From positions 25,197,374 to 25,261,373 of the forward strand of contig NW_024881261.1 of NCBI RefSeq assembly GCF_018691265.1: DNA of 64,000 nt, written 5' to 3'. Each line of letters opens with the position of its first letter. Position 1 is the stretch's first letter. The DNA comes from Tyto alba (lineage: Eukaryota > Chordata > Aves > Strigiformes > Tytonidae). Shown piece after piece: positions 1-11,751 of the stretch. The notes beneath the pieces were generated by a model. It ran no database searches. It was given only the letters and a program-made list of their open reading frames with translations, and was not told the DNA's origin. Made by a program: the position numbers and the translations under genes.

Positions 1-3000
1 TTGGAAAGAACAAGTAATACCTAGGAACATAATTTAAAGCAGTGTTGTAATTAGCTGGCCATTTCACATCACTGGAGTTCTGGTATTGTTTGGCTTTATA
101 AATGACCCATATAGTCATCTTACAATTATACATAGTGTGTTTAAAAAAAAAAAAAATAAACAACAAAACAAAAATCAGCAAATTGTTTGGATGAGAATCT
201 TTCCTTTGGCAGATTAGTGAAGAGTAAATTATTTAGAAGGATGATGTGGTGCACTCCCTATTAATATGCCCTTGCAAACTTATTTAAAACCCCAAGATCT
301 GGAGGCTCCTTTAACCATACCTTCAGGATATCATAGTTCTCCCTGACTTCACTTCCTGATCATGAAGCAACACAGTATTTTCAGTCAAAACTCATCTTAC
401 CATACATCTAAGTGATAAATAATGGATATTGCTGTGAATGCAAAAAGATGGCTTTGTTCCTGATTATGGTAGAAACTGTAGAAGTAGAAACTCTATTACT
501 GAAATTCAGTCAAATTTTTGCAGGATTAAATTGAAAAGCTAGGACTGGACTTTTCCATGGGACTTGTTTTCTGTCTGCAGCATAGGTTATTAAAATCTTT
601 CTGACTTTCACACTGGGTCAACCATATTCCATGCCAATATTGGGATGGAAATCAGAACTGTCTTAAGGCTGCTCTCAGTTACCGTCACCTTCTTAACACT
701 CTCAAGAAATCATTTCAGTTCCCTGGGATCAGGGAGAGAGAATGTTCCTAGTCTCAATTCCCTTATAACTTCACCTATAGAAGATTAGTAAGTGATATGC
801 TGCAGAGGAAGGCATTGTAAAGCTGCCATATGGGCTTTTTATTTTTGTTTTCCAAATCCAGTGTTCTCCCAATGGAGCATGAAGGTGCAGATACTTGGTT
901 AAACTGATTTTTTGTCCATTTTGTTCTTGCCAATTGCTGGAAAGCAGCTACTGCAGGCAGTCAGCATCTGGCCCAAAATTTGAGTTCCGTGCAATACACA
1001 AAGGATTCTTTAGTAGGCTGAATTATGTCATTAATATGAGCATGTCTGCAAATGTAACACCTCAGTAAAAGAATTTCTAGGAAGGGTTTAGATTGTAAAC
1101 TATGATGCTGTATTGTGAAATTTTGGCTGGAGCAGCTGTTGTGAAAAAGACTCTCTGAACTCATAGATTTCAGCCCTCTAACTAGCCCCTTTTTGCCAAC
1201 CTAGAAATTAAGAAAGTAGTCTTTCATGGTTTTACCTCTTTTTTCGTTATTCTCTTGGCTTTACAACTTGATTGAAAATCTACACTAATTATAGATTTGC
1301 TACAATAAAAAAAAATACAGTGTCTATTCATATACATACACTAGAAATTAAAAGTTGGGGGTGAGAAATGAAAAATTCATAGCCTTGGATGTTGAGAAAG
1401 TCAGACCTGCTGTCTCCCCTTGAAGTCACCTAGGTGAGGCTTTTTGACATAACGGAAGCATCAATGAACTGCTCTTGATTAAAAGTTTGACAGGTTGACA
1501 CTATCCCCCTGAACAGGAAGACCGGGGTTGAAAGAAAATTTTAATACAAACAGAATTTCATTAATACCACAGTTTGCTATAATGGGGGTCTTTTTTTTTT
1601 TTTTCCCCCACTGTTATTTTTGCTTAGATGGTGTCATTACCTTTTAAACGGGAAAGACGCTATGGTTAAGCTTTGTCTCAGAAACAATGTCATACTAATG
1701 GAATGGGAGCTTTCAAGTAAAATCTGAAACAAACTGCCTGGAACAGTACTGATTCTCCAGGCACAAACAAAACCAGTTTTAATAGGGTGGGTCCTTTAAA
1801 TGCAGGCTCTATTCATTGAAGCAATATTTATTTTGTAGGGAGGGTACAGAAATTCATTAAACAATAGAAAATAATCGATATAAACAGAATATCAGAATGG
1901 CCTTACATCTCCCAAGATCCAAAAATATAGCCTCACTTCACTTTATTTACCTTCTGAGAGCTTTTTTTCTAATGTGGTAACTGTTAGACTCTATCTGCTC
2001 TGTTCAGTGTTAGGGCTGTCATGATGAAAGTGCATAAACAATATAAATAATAGTTGTTGGCACATGAAAAGAACTCTGAGTGGATTGTTCTTTTGGAATC
2101 TAACAGTCAGGGGTTTTGTCTGACTCTCAGGGATTTTTTTTTTTATTATTTTTTATGTTTAATCCAAAAATTCTTATAATCTTAAATTGATTATTTGAAA
2201 AACCATCATTCTTTTAATATTAACATTGCAATTTAATATTTATAGGTTGATGCCAGGCAATTCTTATACAATTTAGTAAATATTTATTAAATCAGACTTG
2301 TTTTTAAAGACTTAGAGTTTTGTAACCACTCTCTAGTGCTAATACTCTTTGAAGCGGAATGTCAGCCTGCGCAAGTCAGTTTCTATATTGTCTTTCCATT
2401 CCTTGTCTGCAGTGATCCTTCTTGACTTTTCACTGCTGAATAGTTAAATAGTTTAATCTCCTTCAGATCCTTGATATTATCGGGTTATATAACCTCCCAC
2501 TCCATTCCCACTCATCATCTCTGCAATGTAATATTTGCACGTGGATTTTTGACTTCTCATTTGAGATTTGCAGAGGCCTTTAAGGCATTGTTTGAAACCA
2601 CAACATCTCTCCTCATGATGCATTTTTCATTTCTCATTTACAGACAAGTAAATTGACTTACTGGGAACTTACAGTCAATATTTTCCTGATTTCATTTAAT
2701 TGGAAGTGTTCAGTTTTTAGATGCACAGCTTGAGACATTTACCACCTTACTTGCAGACTCATTCTAACTCTTTTTTGAAGATGATGAGTGTTGAAGTACT
2801 GACTCACAGTAGAAGGCAGACTGTGTACATCTTCTCAGTTTGGAAACCTAAAACTGAGCCATCTAAATCAATGAACTTGATACAATGCTATAAACAGCTT
2901 ACCCAACAGAGTCAGTAATAGAACTTGGGCATCTGCTTCATGTTTTCTTCTTCTCTTGCTGTGTCATTCCTCTCTCCTTAAAGCATCGGTGACAAATTAA

Positions 3001-4254
3001 GTAAAAGTGGACATGTGAGGAGTATGGGGAAGGGAATGTTGAAAACAAAGCAATTCAGAGCATTTTATTCTTTCTATCCAAGTCAATGGCAGGTGTTCTA
3101 CATCCTATTACAGCCTTGATAGCGTGTTAAGCTGCATCATTTCATCATACTTGCTTTCAGACTGGATGGCTAAATGTCAGTTCAGACAGCAGTTACCCAA
3201 TCCAAATGAACCACAGTTGGATGGCAGCAGGTGAACAGAGGAGTTTCCAGTTCAGGAGCCTACACTACCACTCCATACATGGAAGGCTGCAGATATTCCA
3301 GATTTTGTTAGTTGAAAGAAGCAGATGTAAACTAGGAAATATTTTCCTGTAATTTTACAGCTCTTTCATGATTGATTATGGGTCTACACATGATGGAGAA
3401 GAGAGCTTTTCAGAATAAATATAAACAGTTCTGATTATCCGTCTTGCCATTTATTGACACAAAATGGGCAATAGACAACATGTTATAAGCAAAAAATATT
3501 TCACTACATTAGGAACCATTTCTTTGCTAAAACACCCATGAAATCAGCCTCTTGACATATTCCCTAGCAAGTTAATCTGATCGTGATTGGCTCTGAGTGA
3601 AATGGAAATGAGAAAATTCCAATAAGCATGTGAACATACAAACTGATTTTCAACCCATTTTAAACACAGGTTGGCTGAAGACATTACTTGTATAGGCAAG
3701 TAGGTGAAAAGCTGAAGTGCATCTGAATGTAAAAGCCAAAATCAATTTGATTTTAAATGATTTTCAACTGATTTTAAAAAGCAATGGTGTGGAACTTATG
3801 TGCAAGGTTAAAAAGCTTCAATTTTATTCCCTTCAGACTAAAGCAAGCTTATTTCTTCTCCTTTATTCGATTTGTTATTTTTGTATTTCACTACTGTTTT
3901 CAAGGGTCTGTATATCACTTTACCAGTTTTAGTCAGAATTATTGGACCAACAATGCAAAGTATTTTTATACACAGAACTGAACACCAGATGGGACTCTGT
4001 GAATATTATATTATTCATGACCATTGAATTAGACATGCTTTTAAAAAAATATTAAAAATCTAGTGTGCTGTTGTATGGCCTCAGCTTTATTCTAGCTGCA
4101 GGTTTCTTTTAGCTACATACACTGAATAACCCAATGGACTCTGATCAAAACCCCTTTTGAAAATACCAAGAGCTATTCCTGTTGAATACAGTAAGCTGCT
4201 GGTCAGAGACTGTGATTACCATTAATTCACTGAGCAAAATGATTTTGTGATACA
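1..4254. other. AT-rich non-coding stretch, nothing recognised
   Basis: No coding frame, RNA gene or clear repeat is visible. The open frames here are short (at most 76 codons), low in complexity and have no domain-like pattern. Simple features are an A14 tract near 143-156 and T tracts near 1591 and 2132. Around 2636-2940 two short strings faintly resemble the tail of a MIR-type SINE (a motif like 'tttacagacaagtaaa', then 'gtcagtaatagaacttggg'). They are too far apart and too diverged to call. Confidence 0.6.
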
Positions 4255-4395
4255 GGATCCATAATGAGTCTGAAGAAATCTGGATTCAATTTTGTCCTTG
4301 TTTTGCCCAGTTTGGCAATCTTGGGCAAAACATTTGTTCTCTCTCAGCTTTTGTTTCCTAAACTATAAAGTGAGAGTAATTTTTTTTCTTCCTGT
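4255..4395 (+). repeat. MIR-like tRNA-derived SINE relic
   Basis: The segment follows the plus-strand order of the MIR/CORE-SINE consensus as I remember it. It has a 'tctggattcaattt' part matching the tRNA-related 'tgggttcgaatcc' region, then 'atcttgggcaaaacattt' for 'accttgggcaagttactt'. After that come 'ctctcagcttttgtttcct' for 'ctctgtgcctcagtttcct' and 'aaactataaagtgagagtaa' for the 'tctgtaaaatggggataa' tail. The order and spacing agree, so chance similarity is unlikely, but divergence is high. MIRs were active in early amniotes, so a bird copy should be very old. Confidence 0.6.
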
Positions 4396-5559
4396 TTTTT
4401 CATATTTTGTTATCTGTCAACTGGTTTAGACTTCACTGGTTTTGGCTAGGGGATTGATTTTTATTGCATGTGGAGCAGCAGCATCCACTGCTTCTTCTTT
4501 TTGAAAAGCAGATTGCAGCTTCTTATAGTACTTGGAATGTTGTGGTGCTAATTCACCTGGAATTCCAGAAATATTTTGATCAAACAGTGTCAAGCAAACA
4601 TAAGGTACTACAGCTCCTCAGGTTGGATGCTCAGACACACTAAGCCAGAGAATTCAAATGTTCTAAGTGATTGCTGCTTATGCTTCGGAAGATACTTCTC
4701 AGTACTGATATGATAAGGACCCAGAATTGTGGTCAAACACAGATTTAAATTATCTGGAGAGTTATTCCACAACAGAGCTGAGCAGGATTTAAATGAGTTT
4801 AAATTAGAGCAGAATAGAGCTTGCTGAAATCTTTGCACAAATATCTGTGATTAAGGATGGTGACAAATGCGTCTGTGCTATATTAATTGTAGAATCCTGT
4901 ATCATAAAGGATTCAAAAACCATAATCTATTTGTCTGGCAGTATTTTAAATTAGGAGTAAACAAGCTAATTTCTGAGCCTTCTTTACATCACTGTAAATT
5001 GAAGTAGAATTTTCTCCAGAAATTAGACTTTGTGTCATGAGATCATTTGTATTGTCTCTCTCTTTCTGCATTCTGGTCCTTATGGCTTCCTACCCTGTGA
5101 TTTAGTTTTCTGTTTGTATTTATAAGGGGGTTTTATCTCTAATGTTTTTGCACAGTGTAATTAAAAAGCAGCTTCCTTACTGAATGGAAGGACTCTGAGA
5201 CAGTTCCCCACGTTTGATATACCTCTTGCAAAGCAATATGATGATAACTCTTATATAGGAAAAGAGATTAAGGATAAGGCCTTCAGAAATGATAAATTTA
5301 AAATTAGACTCTTATTTCTGTATTTATCTATTTTTCAGTGAAAGTGCTTAAGTTCTCAGCACTTGGAACCAACTTAAGTATCCGAGGGTCTGAAATCTCA
5401 GTCAATGCATTTATCCCTTCACTTCCATTTAAAGATTCTTTGTGGCACAAAATGTCAGTTTTCCAATCTGCATATTTACTCACTGTGTACTTTTTACTAC
5501 TATTTTAAACTATTCATTACTTTTAAAGCTTCTGTCTCTGCAACAGTAAAAACTTAGTG
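4396..5559. other. AT-rich non-coding stretch, nothing recognised
   Basis: There is no coding signal and no repeat I can name. The open frame on the minus strand at 4608-4838 has no protein-like pattern and is most likely chance. Confidence 0.55.
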
Positions 5560-5720
5560 ATATAAATAGGGCACCGAAATGGCCATTTAGCTAATCCAGC
5601 TTCCTTAGAGTAATACAGTCACATGAGTAATTTCATAATTTCCTTTTTGAAAACATTCAAACTATTCTGGAAAAGTATTTTCCAACCTGAATTTTCTCAA
5701 GAATTTAGTGTAAAATCTTG
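5560..5720. repeat. possible ancient LINE fragment (weak)
   Basis: The string 'ggccatttagctaatccag' resembles the 'ggtcatctagtccaacctcc' phrase found in many amniote CR1/L3-type repeats. The following T-rich text, including 'tttccaacctgaattt', continues in the same style. I cannot align the whole stretch from memory, so this is tentative. The proximity of a clear CR1 piece some 240 bp downstream makes it slightly more plausible. Confidence 0.25.
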
Positions 5721-5954
5721 AGTTGGTGGAAATTCTCTGGACATTTTGTGCACGTGCATTTTTCTGTGCCAAAATACTGCTATTAAATTGGTGAGCAGTT
5801 ACAATTTTATTTCACTTCTGTATGCCTACACAGATTCACAATTGCAAAAAATTCCAGGACAATACCGAGTATGAAGTATATGATGTGAATCTATGACAGG
5901 TTCACATCTTGAAAATGATACATATTTCTTGACTCAACAAGACTCTACATACAA

Positions 5955-6300
5955 GATTTAGAAAAGGTAACAGCAGTAAGCCAATTTCTGGAAAGGTTTC
6001 CATATGAGAAGAGGCCAAGTCGAATGAACTTAGGAAAGAGTTCTGAGGGCTGCATAATTTCTCTTGGTAGAATGTAATAGGGAATGCTTATTCTTTATTT
6101 CTTAAAATTGTAATAGTGCTTAAATGAAAGTGCTTTTCCACATAAAAAACATTAATAAACTGTGGAACTCTTTGCCACGGGATGTCATAAAAGCCAAAGT
6201 ATAATTATGTTAAGAAAGCCATTATCTGGACTTGTGAAGGGTACGCTTGTCCTTACAATTAAAAACCAAAATCCTTACTGCTGAAAACAAAGGTCTTGAT
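5955..6300 (+). mobile_element. CR1-type LINE, truncated 3' part, plus strand
   Basis: Two blocks match the end of CR1 ORF2 as known in birds and turtles, in the right order and at roughly the right spacing. The first is 'ggaaaggtttccatatgaga' near 5990. In CR1 this encodes the 'LPYE' region upstream of the C-terminal domain. The second is 'aaactgtggaactctttgcc' near 6160, followed by 'acgggatgtcataaaagcc', which is the CR1 phrase 'tggaactc-ttgccacaggatgt-gtgaaggcc'. Between them the frame is broken by substitutions and indels. There is no intact ORF and no target duplication, as expected for an old 5'-truncated copy. Similarity seems to fade after about 6300, and the end is uncertain. Confidence 0.8.
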
Positions 6301-8739
6301 ACAGTCTCAGCTCAGGAAGTCTGGAGGAGCTGAACAGCAGGATACATACCTTAGAAAGGAGCCCTCTGTGTTATATATTGCTGAAGCACTGCTTTCCCAG
6401 AAGTTTTGGGTTTTATGCTTTTATATTCCAGAATTAAATTTGATGAAATGTAGGAAGATCTTACAGCAGTGTTATGCCATCACAGTTGTTTCACTAATTT
6501 AAGCCTGTCACGTAGGCACAATGCATCAACATCAAATACAGCTTCTTTCATTTCCAAGTGTGCTGATAATGTACTCTCTGTCTGGTACATAGCAACTTTA
6601 TTTCCTGTCTACATTTCATACCCCAGATAATACTCTGTGTATTCTTTAACACTAATATTCTTTAGTACTAAATGAAATGGATCTGTTCACACGGGCAAAT
6701 GGGCAAGATTTTGAACTTAAGTCCCAGTAGCATATGCATGCACCTACATGCAAATGTGAAATAAAGCAAGAATGCCTAACCTGAGGCCTACAGACTCACT
6801 CAAAAAATATCAGAGTTCAGCCCTGGACTGTATTCATCTTAATGAGGGACTGAAATCCTTGGTAAGACCTAACATCCCAGAATTTGAGTCATCCATCTTA
6901 TGTTGAGAAGCATGTTGTGACCAGTGATGAATTTTTTTTTTCCCCCAAGAGCTAATCTGACACATAAAATATGAGAACATTAGACATTTGCTTCTTTTTA
7001 TTGCACAGTAGTAGCTGTTTTTTGACGGGACAAAAGTTGAGTCACTCTCAGGAGCATTGCGCTACCAAAGTACTTTTCTTATTGCTTAAATGGTATTGTC
7101 TCAACAAAGCAGAGCCTACTGTTATCCATTACTTTCTCTTCTCATATTGCTGCTCTGGATTAGCCAGGCAAGTCACTGGCTGCTTAGTATTTTTCATGCT
7201 ACCATCAGAAATAGTCTCTACAAGCAACTCACCTTGGCAGAGATGGCTGCACTAGTGTTTTTATTACAGTTTGACAGTTCATGCACTGGAAGTGACGACT
7301 GAGCCCATGGCTAGAATTTGCCATGTTTGGCAGTGTGTTGCACCTTTCAAGAAAGGGGGAGAACTCAATCTTTTTATAATTACCTATGCATGAAGTTGTA
7401 TTGTCAGAGTCTGGACACGCGTCGTGAATCCACAGACTTCCATTGTGCCACGTGGCTGTGAATGGAGTTACTGCATGGTAGAGAATGGTGAATGAAGCAG
7501 TTTTATTGTTGTTTTTTTTTTTTTTTTTTATCATTGTGTCTTCTAAAAGTAAAAAACTCTGTATTTTCAGGCTGACTCCCCCCTCCACAGTCCATGCACA
7601 ACCATTACAGTTAGACCAGCCACTCTTGAAATATTTCCTTCTGCTAGGTAGAGGGGCAATAATACATGAAATGTCTTTGAGCACATGTGTCATCAGGGAG
7701 AGGAGAACTCACCCACCAAAAGGTGAGCAGCAGCAGCTTTCTTGCTTCACCTTCAAGTGTCCCTTTACTGTATACAAGCACCTGTAGAGGCTAAAATCAC
7801 CTGAAAATGATTGCCTGGAAAACCAGCACTGGTGAGTTTGGGGCTTTGAAAGGTGGGGGAAGGGGGAAAGTTTGGGTGCATAAATAAGCTGAAAAAATCC
7901 TCACTGTCAAATGAAATGTTCCTCTGCTTTATCACCATTATTTTTAGTGAGATTTTGCATTATGGTACCTTGAGTTTTAAATTAAATGTCAAATATAATT
8001 TGGCACTACAAAGAATGAATTATGTGACTGCCCTTAGAGAAAATCAGAAGGCTTAGCTCTGTGAGTTAAATTGGTATCTGCCTTATACTGAGCTGATGCG
8101 GGCTAATTGATTAGGATCTGACAGGATACTATATTGCAAATTCAGCACAATCTCTTTCATTAAAAAAAAAATAGACCTAAGGTACCTTTAGGGAAAAGCA
8201 AAAAATCTTCTGTAAAACAGAATGGGGAGAGGAAAAGAGTATCTTCAAGGACTCTCTTTTTGCACTGATGGTTTAGATTCCCCAGAAGCCCACACTTCTT
8301 AAGGGTACAATATGGATGTTAATGTGCCCCAGGTCACTTTGGAAGCAGATTTGCAATCAGATTTCAGGTTCTTCTGGACTGATTTTAAACAGCAGCAAAA
8401 TATTTTCTCAGGTAGCTGACTAAATCTATCTCCATAAGAACTAAGATGACAAAGTGCCACTTTAGATCATTAAAGGAAGGTAATACATTTTAATCAGCAA
8501 TTACATGAAGAAGGACAAACCAAATGCTATAGCAGAGGGTAATTTTATATATGCAGTACTTGTGGCCCTCTCCCTTTCAAAATGCATGATGCTATTTCCT
8601 GGAAACATCAGTCTTAAAAAACTATTGTCAAGTAAACAAGCCTTGTGTTTCTCACAGCCTTCATGTCTGTGTAGTCTGGGTTTAATTTTCTGTTAAGTAC
8701 GGGTAGTGTTGGGGGGGGAGGACTAAGTTTGAAGTTCTA
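6301..8739. other. non-coding stretch, nothing recognised
   Basis: Ordinary AT-rich sequence. A T tract at about 7510-7529 produces the lysine run in the 154-codon minus-strand frame (7229-7693), which argues against that frame being a real protein. A short G8 run lies near 8711. No RNA gene or named repeat is visible. Confidence 0.55.
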
Positions 8740-9060
8740 ATGTAGTCAGGCTGGAATCTGTCACTCAGCTTATTGCATGTTGATGACTCAGTGCAGTTTC
8801 AGCTGTAAGCAGACCATGATTTATGGACACCAAGTGAACTCCTGCGGCAAAAACCAGCCATGAGATCAGAGCAGCAATAGGGCCCTTTTTTGGCAGGAGA
8901 CAGCGCCTGCATTTTTCTCATTCATGCCAAACTGCTTTGCACGGCAATTAGCTCTGTCCTCATTTAGTCTCCAGTCCCAAAGGGTAATGAAAGTCATATA
9001 TCATCTTCAAGGCTGCTAATTATCCAGCTCAGTTACAGGTAGGCTTTGTAACTGTGAGAA
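8740..9060. promoter_or_regulatory. candidate conserved non-coding element
   Basis: The block is repeat-free and of balanced composition, with no open frame, between AT-rich flanks. It contains a consensus AP-1/TRE site TGACTCA at 8784-8790 within 'gttgatgactcagtgcag', and ATTA/TAAT homeodomain cores further on ('ggcaattagctc', 'gctaattatcc'). The texture resembles known vertebrate enhancers, but conservation was not measured. The call is inference from a single sequence. Confidence 0.3.
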
Positions 9061-11737
9061 GGGCCTGTCTGCTTGATATTTATTGCTCTTCCAATAAGCA
9101 AGCAAAGGAGAAGGGGGAAAAAACTTTCTTGAAAGCTTGCCCATACCCCTTGCCTCAGATCCTTGACATACCTTCTGCAAATGTGCTAGTCAAAGGGGAA
9201 ATGTCTTCATTCCATATATCCATATTTCATGCTGTAACTAAACATTCATCAAGAACAGAGAGCAAGTGCTTGAAACATGAGAAAACATACATTTGGGGTG
9301 AGCTTGTCTCTAGTCGTTTGCTTGTGGAAAGACAATCCTCTGCATACACAGCCATGAAAACAGGAAGAAGGGTGATAGGGAAGAATGAGGAGCTGCTTCC
9401 TCCTCCTCCACTCCTTTCTCCTCCCAGCCCTTCAGCACACACCACAGCAGCGTCCTGGGGAAGCAGTGGGCTTACAGAGCTGTGATAGTTTTACTGAAGA
9501 TATACCAGAAGAAGCCTAGAATTCTACATGTGAAGCCTCTCACCTTCAGCCCTGAAAAACAGTAAAATTCAAATCTCTATCCAGAGTTTGGGTCCTGCCT
9601 GACTTTCTGTAACAGGCTGAACCAGATGCTTGGCAATTTCAGTTGTTTTGTATGCTTATATTAATAGAGCCAGGTCTTGCAACTAGGAGCCATCTTTTGC
9701 TGTTGTCAATATACTGGCTAAATCAACAGTCCAGGTATTTGAGCCCTTACTCTGCTAAGGAATTAACTTATTCCTAAACTTGGATGAAATTCTGTTATGT
9801 TTTGAAAAGGTTTGGTTTGCTTTTGACCTCTTTGTTTCACTTGTATTTTACCTCTTTATTTCATACTTATTTTGATCAGCAGGCCTGGAGACTGCAAGGT
9901 CCAAGACTAAGCAGACTGTTGCAGTGTCAGTGTGGAGTCATCTCCAAATCCCATCAGCCAGTGAAGGAGTTGCCAGATGTCCTCTGTAACTGCCCAGTAA
10001 AATCTCATGCTTCCTATGAAAAACTCGCAAAAAAGCTTTCTCCATTATTTCACATCAGCTGGGTGCTTTTTCAGCACTGGTGGCAGCGACTGCTAGAAAA
10101 AAAGCTACTGTGCATATGCAGAAAAGTAATTTTGCTAGCTCCAGCACAGGGCACATCAGTGCATATGTTACGCAGCTGACCTGTGTGTGCACAGCATGCA
10201 TGGAAAGACATTGCATCTCAAGGCATGACATCTGGTCTCTCTTGGCATTATCAAGGCTCCTATTTACTACCAGGTCCATTGTCTCAAAAATCCTCAAGAC
10301 AACCTTGTTGTGCAGAAAGGCAGCTATCACGGTAAGCACGTGGAAAGGGGGAGCTGGGGCAGAAGCAGTCAGTAAAGCTCAGCAAATATCGAGCTTTGGC
10401 TGGCACTGACCTGTGACTGGAGGTACAACAGACAGGAGAAGCAACCATAGATACTCATCATTTGTGCACAATGAGAGCACTATGTGACTATACGGGTAGA
10501 AGGCTGAGAAGATACGGATCTATTGTCATAGAGACACGCTGAGAAGAGAGTGAGCTGCTAGGTACATGGCTCTTTGGGTGGGGAGTGGAACTGCAACACG
10601 GTGGGAGTTCTGCAGCCTTTCAGGGCTTTGAACTGCCGTGTGGCATTGGGAGGGGCCCAGCACTGCTCTGGTGCCTCTGGGTATCTCGGCTGGGTTCATC
10701 CAGGCCTGACTTTCAGTTCTGTCAGCAGCAGGAAAGCACTTAGAGGGCGGGGATGTTAGAGAAGGGGAGGAAGTTCCTTATTCTTTTTTACAGCTCCTCT
10801 TCCTGTCTTCGCTGTTGTGCGAAAATGGAGGATCAACTTTCATGATCAAATGTGATTTTGTTTTTCTTTATGTTGAGAATGGCAGAACGTTTTGCATGGT
10901 TTTCATCTTCTTGGCCTGGAGGAAGCACTGGAAAGCTGGATGAGCTCCAAGTGGTTCAGATACCGAGGTTCAGAGGAGCACTGCAAAGGAGCCGGGTGCT
11001 CATCTGTCGTGTATTGGCAGGTTCCTGTGAACAGAGCAGTAGTCATCTGACTGACACCAGCCACAGAGGTGCCCTGTAAACCTTATTTGTCTGCGTTGTC
11101 TTTGCCAAGTTTCCAGACCTGTTGACTTGAACTTTCAGTAGTTGCATTACAAGTGCTCCCACCCCACCTTTCCTGGAAATAGGTATCCACACAGCTCCTC
11201 CTGACGGCCGTGGGAACTGCTGTTGTGTAGCCTACTGCAGAACAGGGCACTTGTGTCTCTATCCTGCTGTCTCACAGGATGAAGGCTGGAGGCACCATAA
11301 CACTGGTGGTGATGTGAAGGGCAGTGAGTTGGATAGAAGTCTTCATTCAGGATCAGAGTGGTGATCTATCTAATCTGATATCTTGGCACTGATAATGGAT
11401 AGTGCTAACTGCTGTAGAGGAAGCTGTCCCTATTCTCCTATTATTTAATTCTTTCACTGATAGGGGTTTAAATTACTTTTTTTTTCCTCAATATTAAGAA
11501 TTTCTGTTTCTAAAAAAAAAATGTTAATTTTGCACTATTCATTTTGTAGTCCCCAGACTTCTCTTTTTACACCTCTTGAAGTTTTTCTGACATCTTCCTT
11601 GTGAATTTAGCAGTGGGAGATGGATAATAGGAAGAAACAAATGTTAAAGGCTTCATCCAAATCCTACTGAAGCCACTAGTGTATTGCCTTTTCCACCATT
11701 TGGTTTAGATCTGCCTCCTAAGCCAGCTTTTCATGTA
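9061..11737. other. non-coding stretch with a small tandem duplication
   Basis: No coding gene is supported. The 143-, 131- and 109-codon frames at 9054-9485, 9784-10179 and 10080-10409 have no recognisable domain and partly overlap frames on the other strand. A CT-rich run lies at about 9395-9430. GC content appears to rise between about 10550 and 11300 without forming a CpG island by eye. Confidence 0.55.
9826..9873. repeat. 24-bp tandem duplication, two imperfect copies
   Basis: Two adjacent 24-bp units, 9826-9849 and 9850-9873, both begin 'acctcttt' and end 'attt' plus T. They agree at 19 of 24 positions. This is a small local duplication with no sign of function. Confidence 0.8.
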
Positions 11738-11751
11738 ATGCTAATTAGCAT
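11738..11751. promoter_or_regulatory. 14-bp perfect palindrome, homeodomain/POU-type site
   Basis: ATGCTAATTAGCAT equals its own reverse complement across all 14 bases. It holds a TAATTA homeodomain core flanked by ATGC half sites of octamer type, so it could bind a homeodomain or POU dimer. No surrounding block of similar quality is obvious apart from 'caccaatattaaatatag' just downstream. Binding is inference. Confidence 0.4.

Noticed and set aside
2600..2945. Two strings resembling MIR halves
   Set aside because: They are about 250 bp apart, in the wrong spacing, and each is too short to stand alone.
7229..7693. 154-codon minus-strand frame
   Set aside because: It runs through a T tract that yields a lysine/asparagine run, overlaps plus-strand frames of 94 and 100 codons, and shows no domain.
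10550..11300. Locally higher GC as a CpG island or promoter
   Set aside because: CpG dinucleotides are not dense and no gene start follows.
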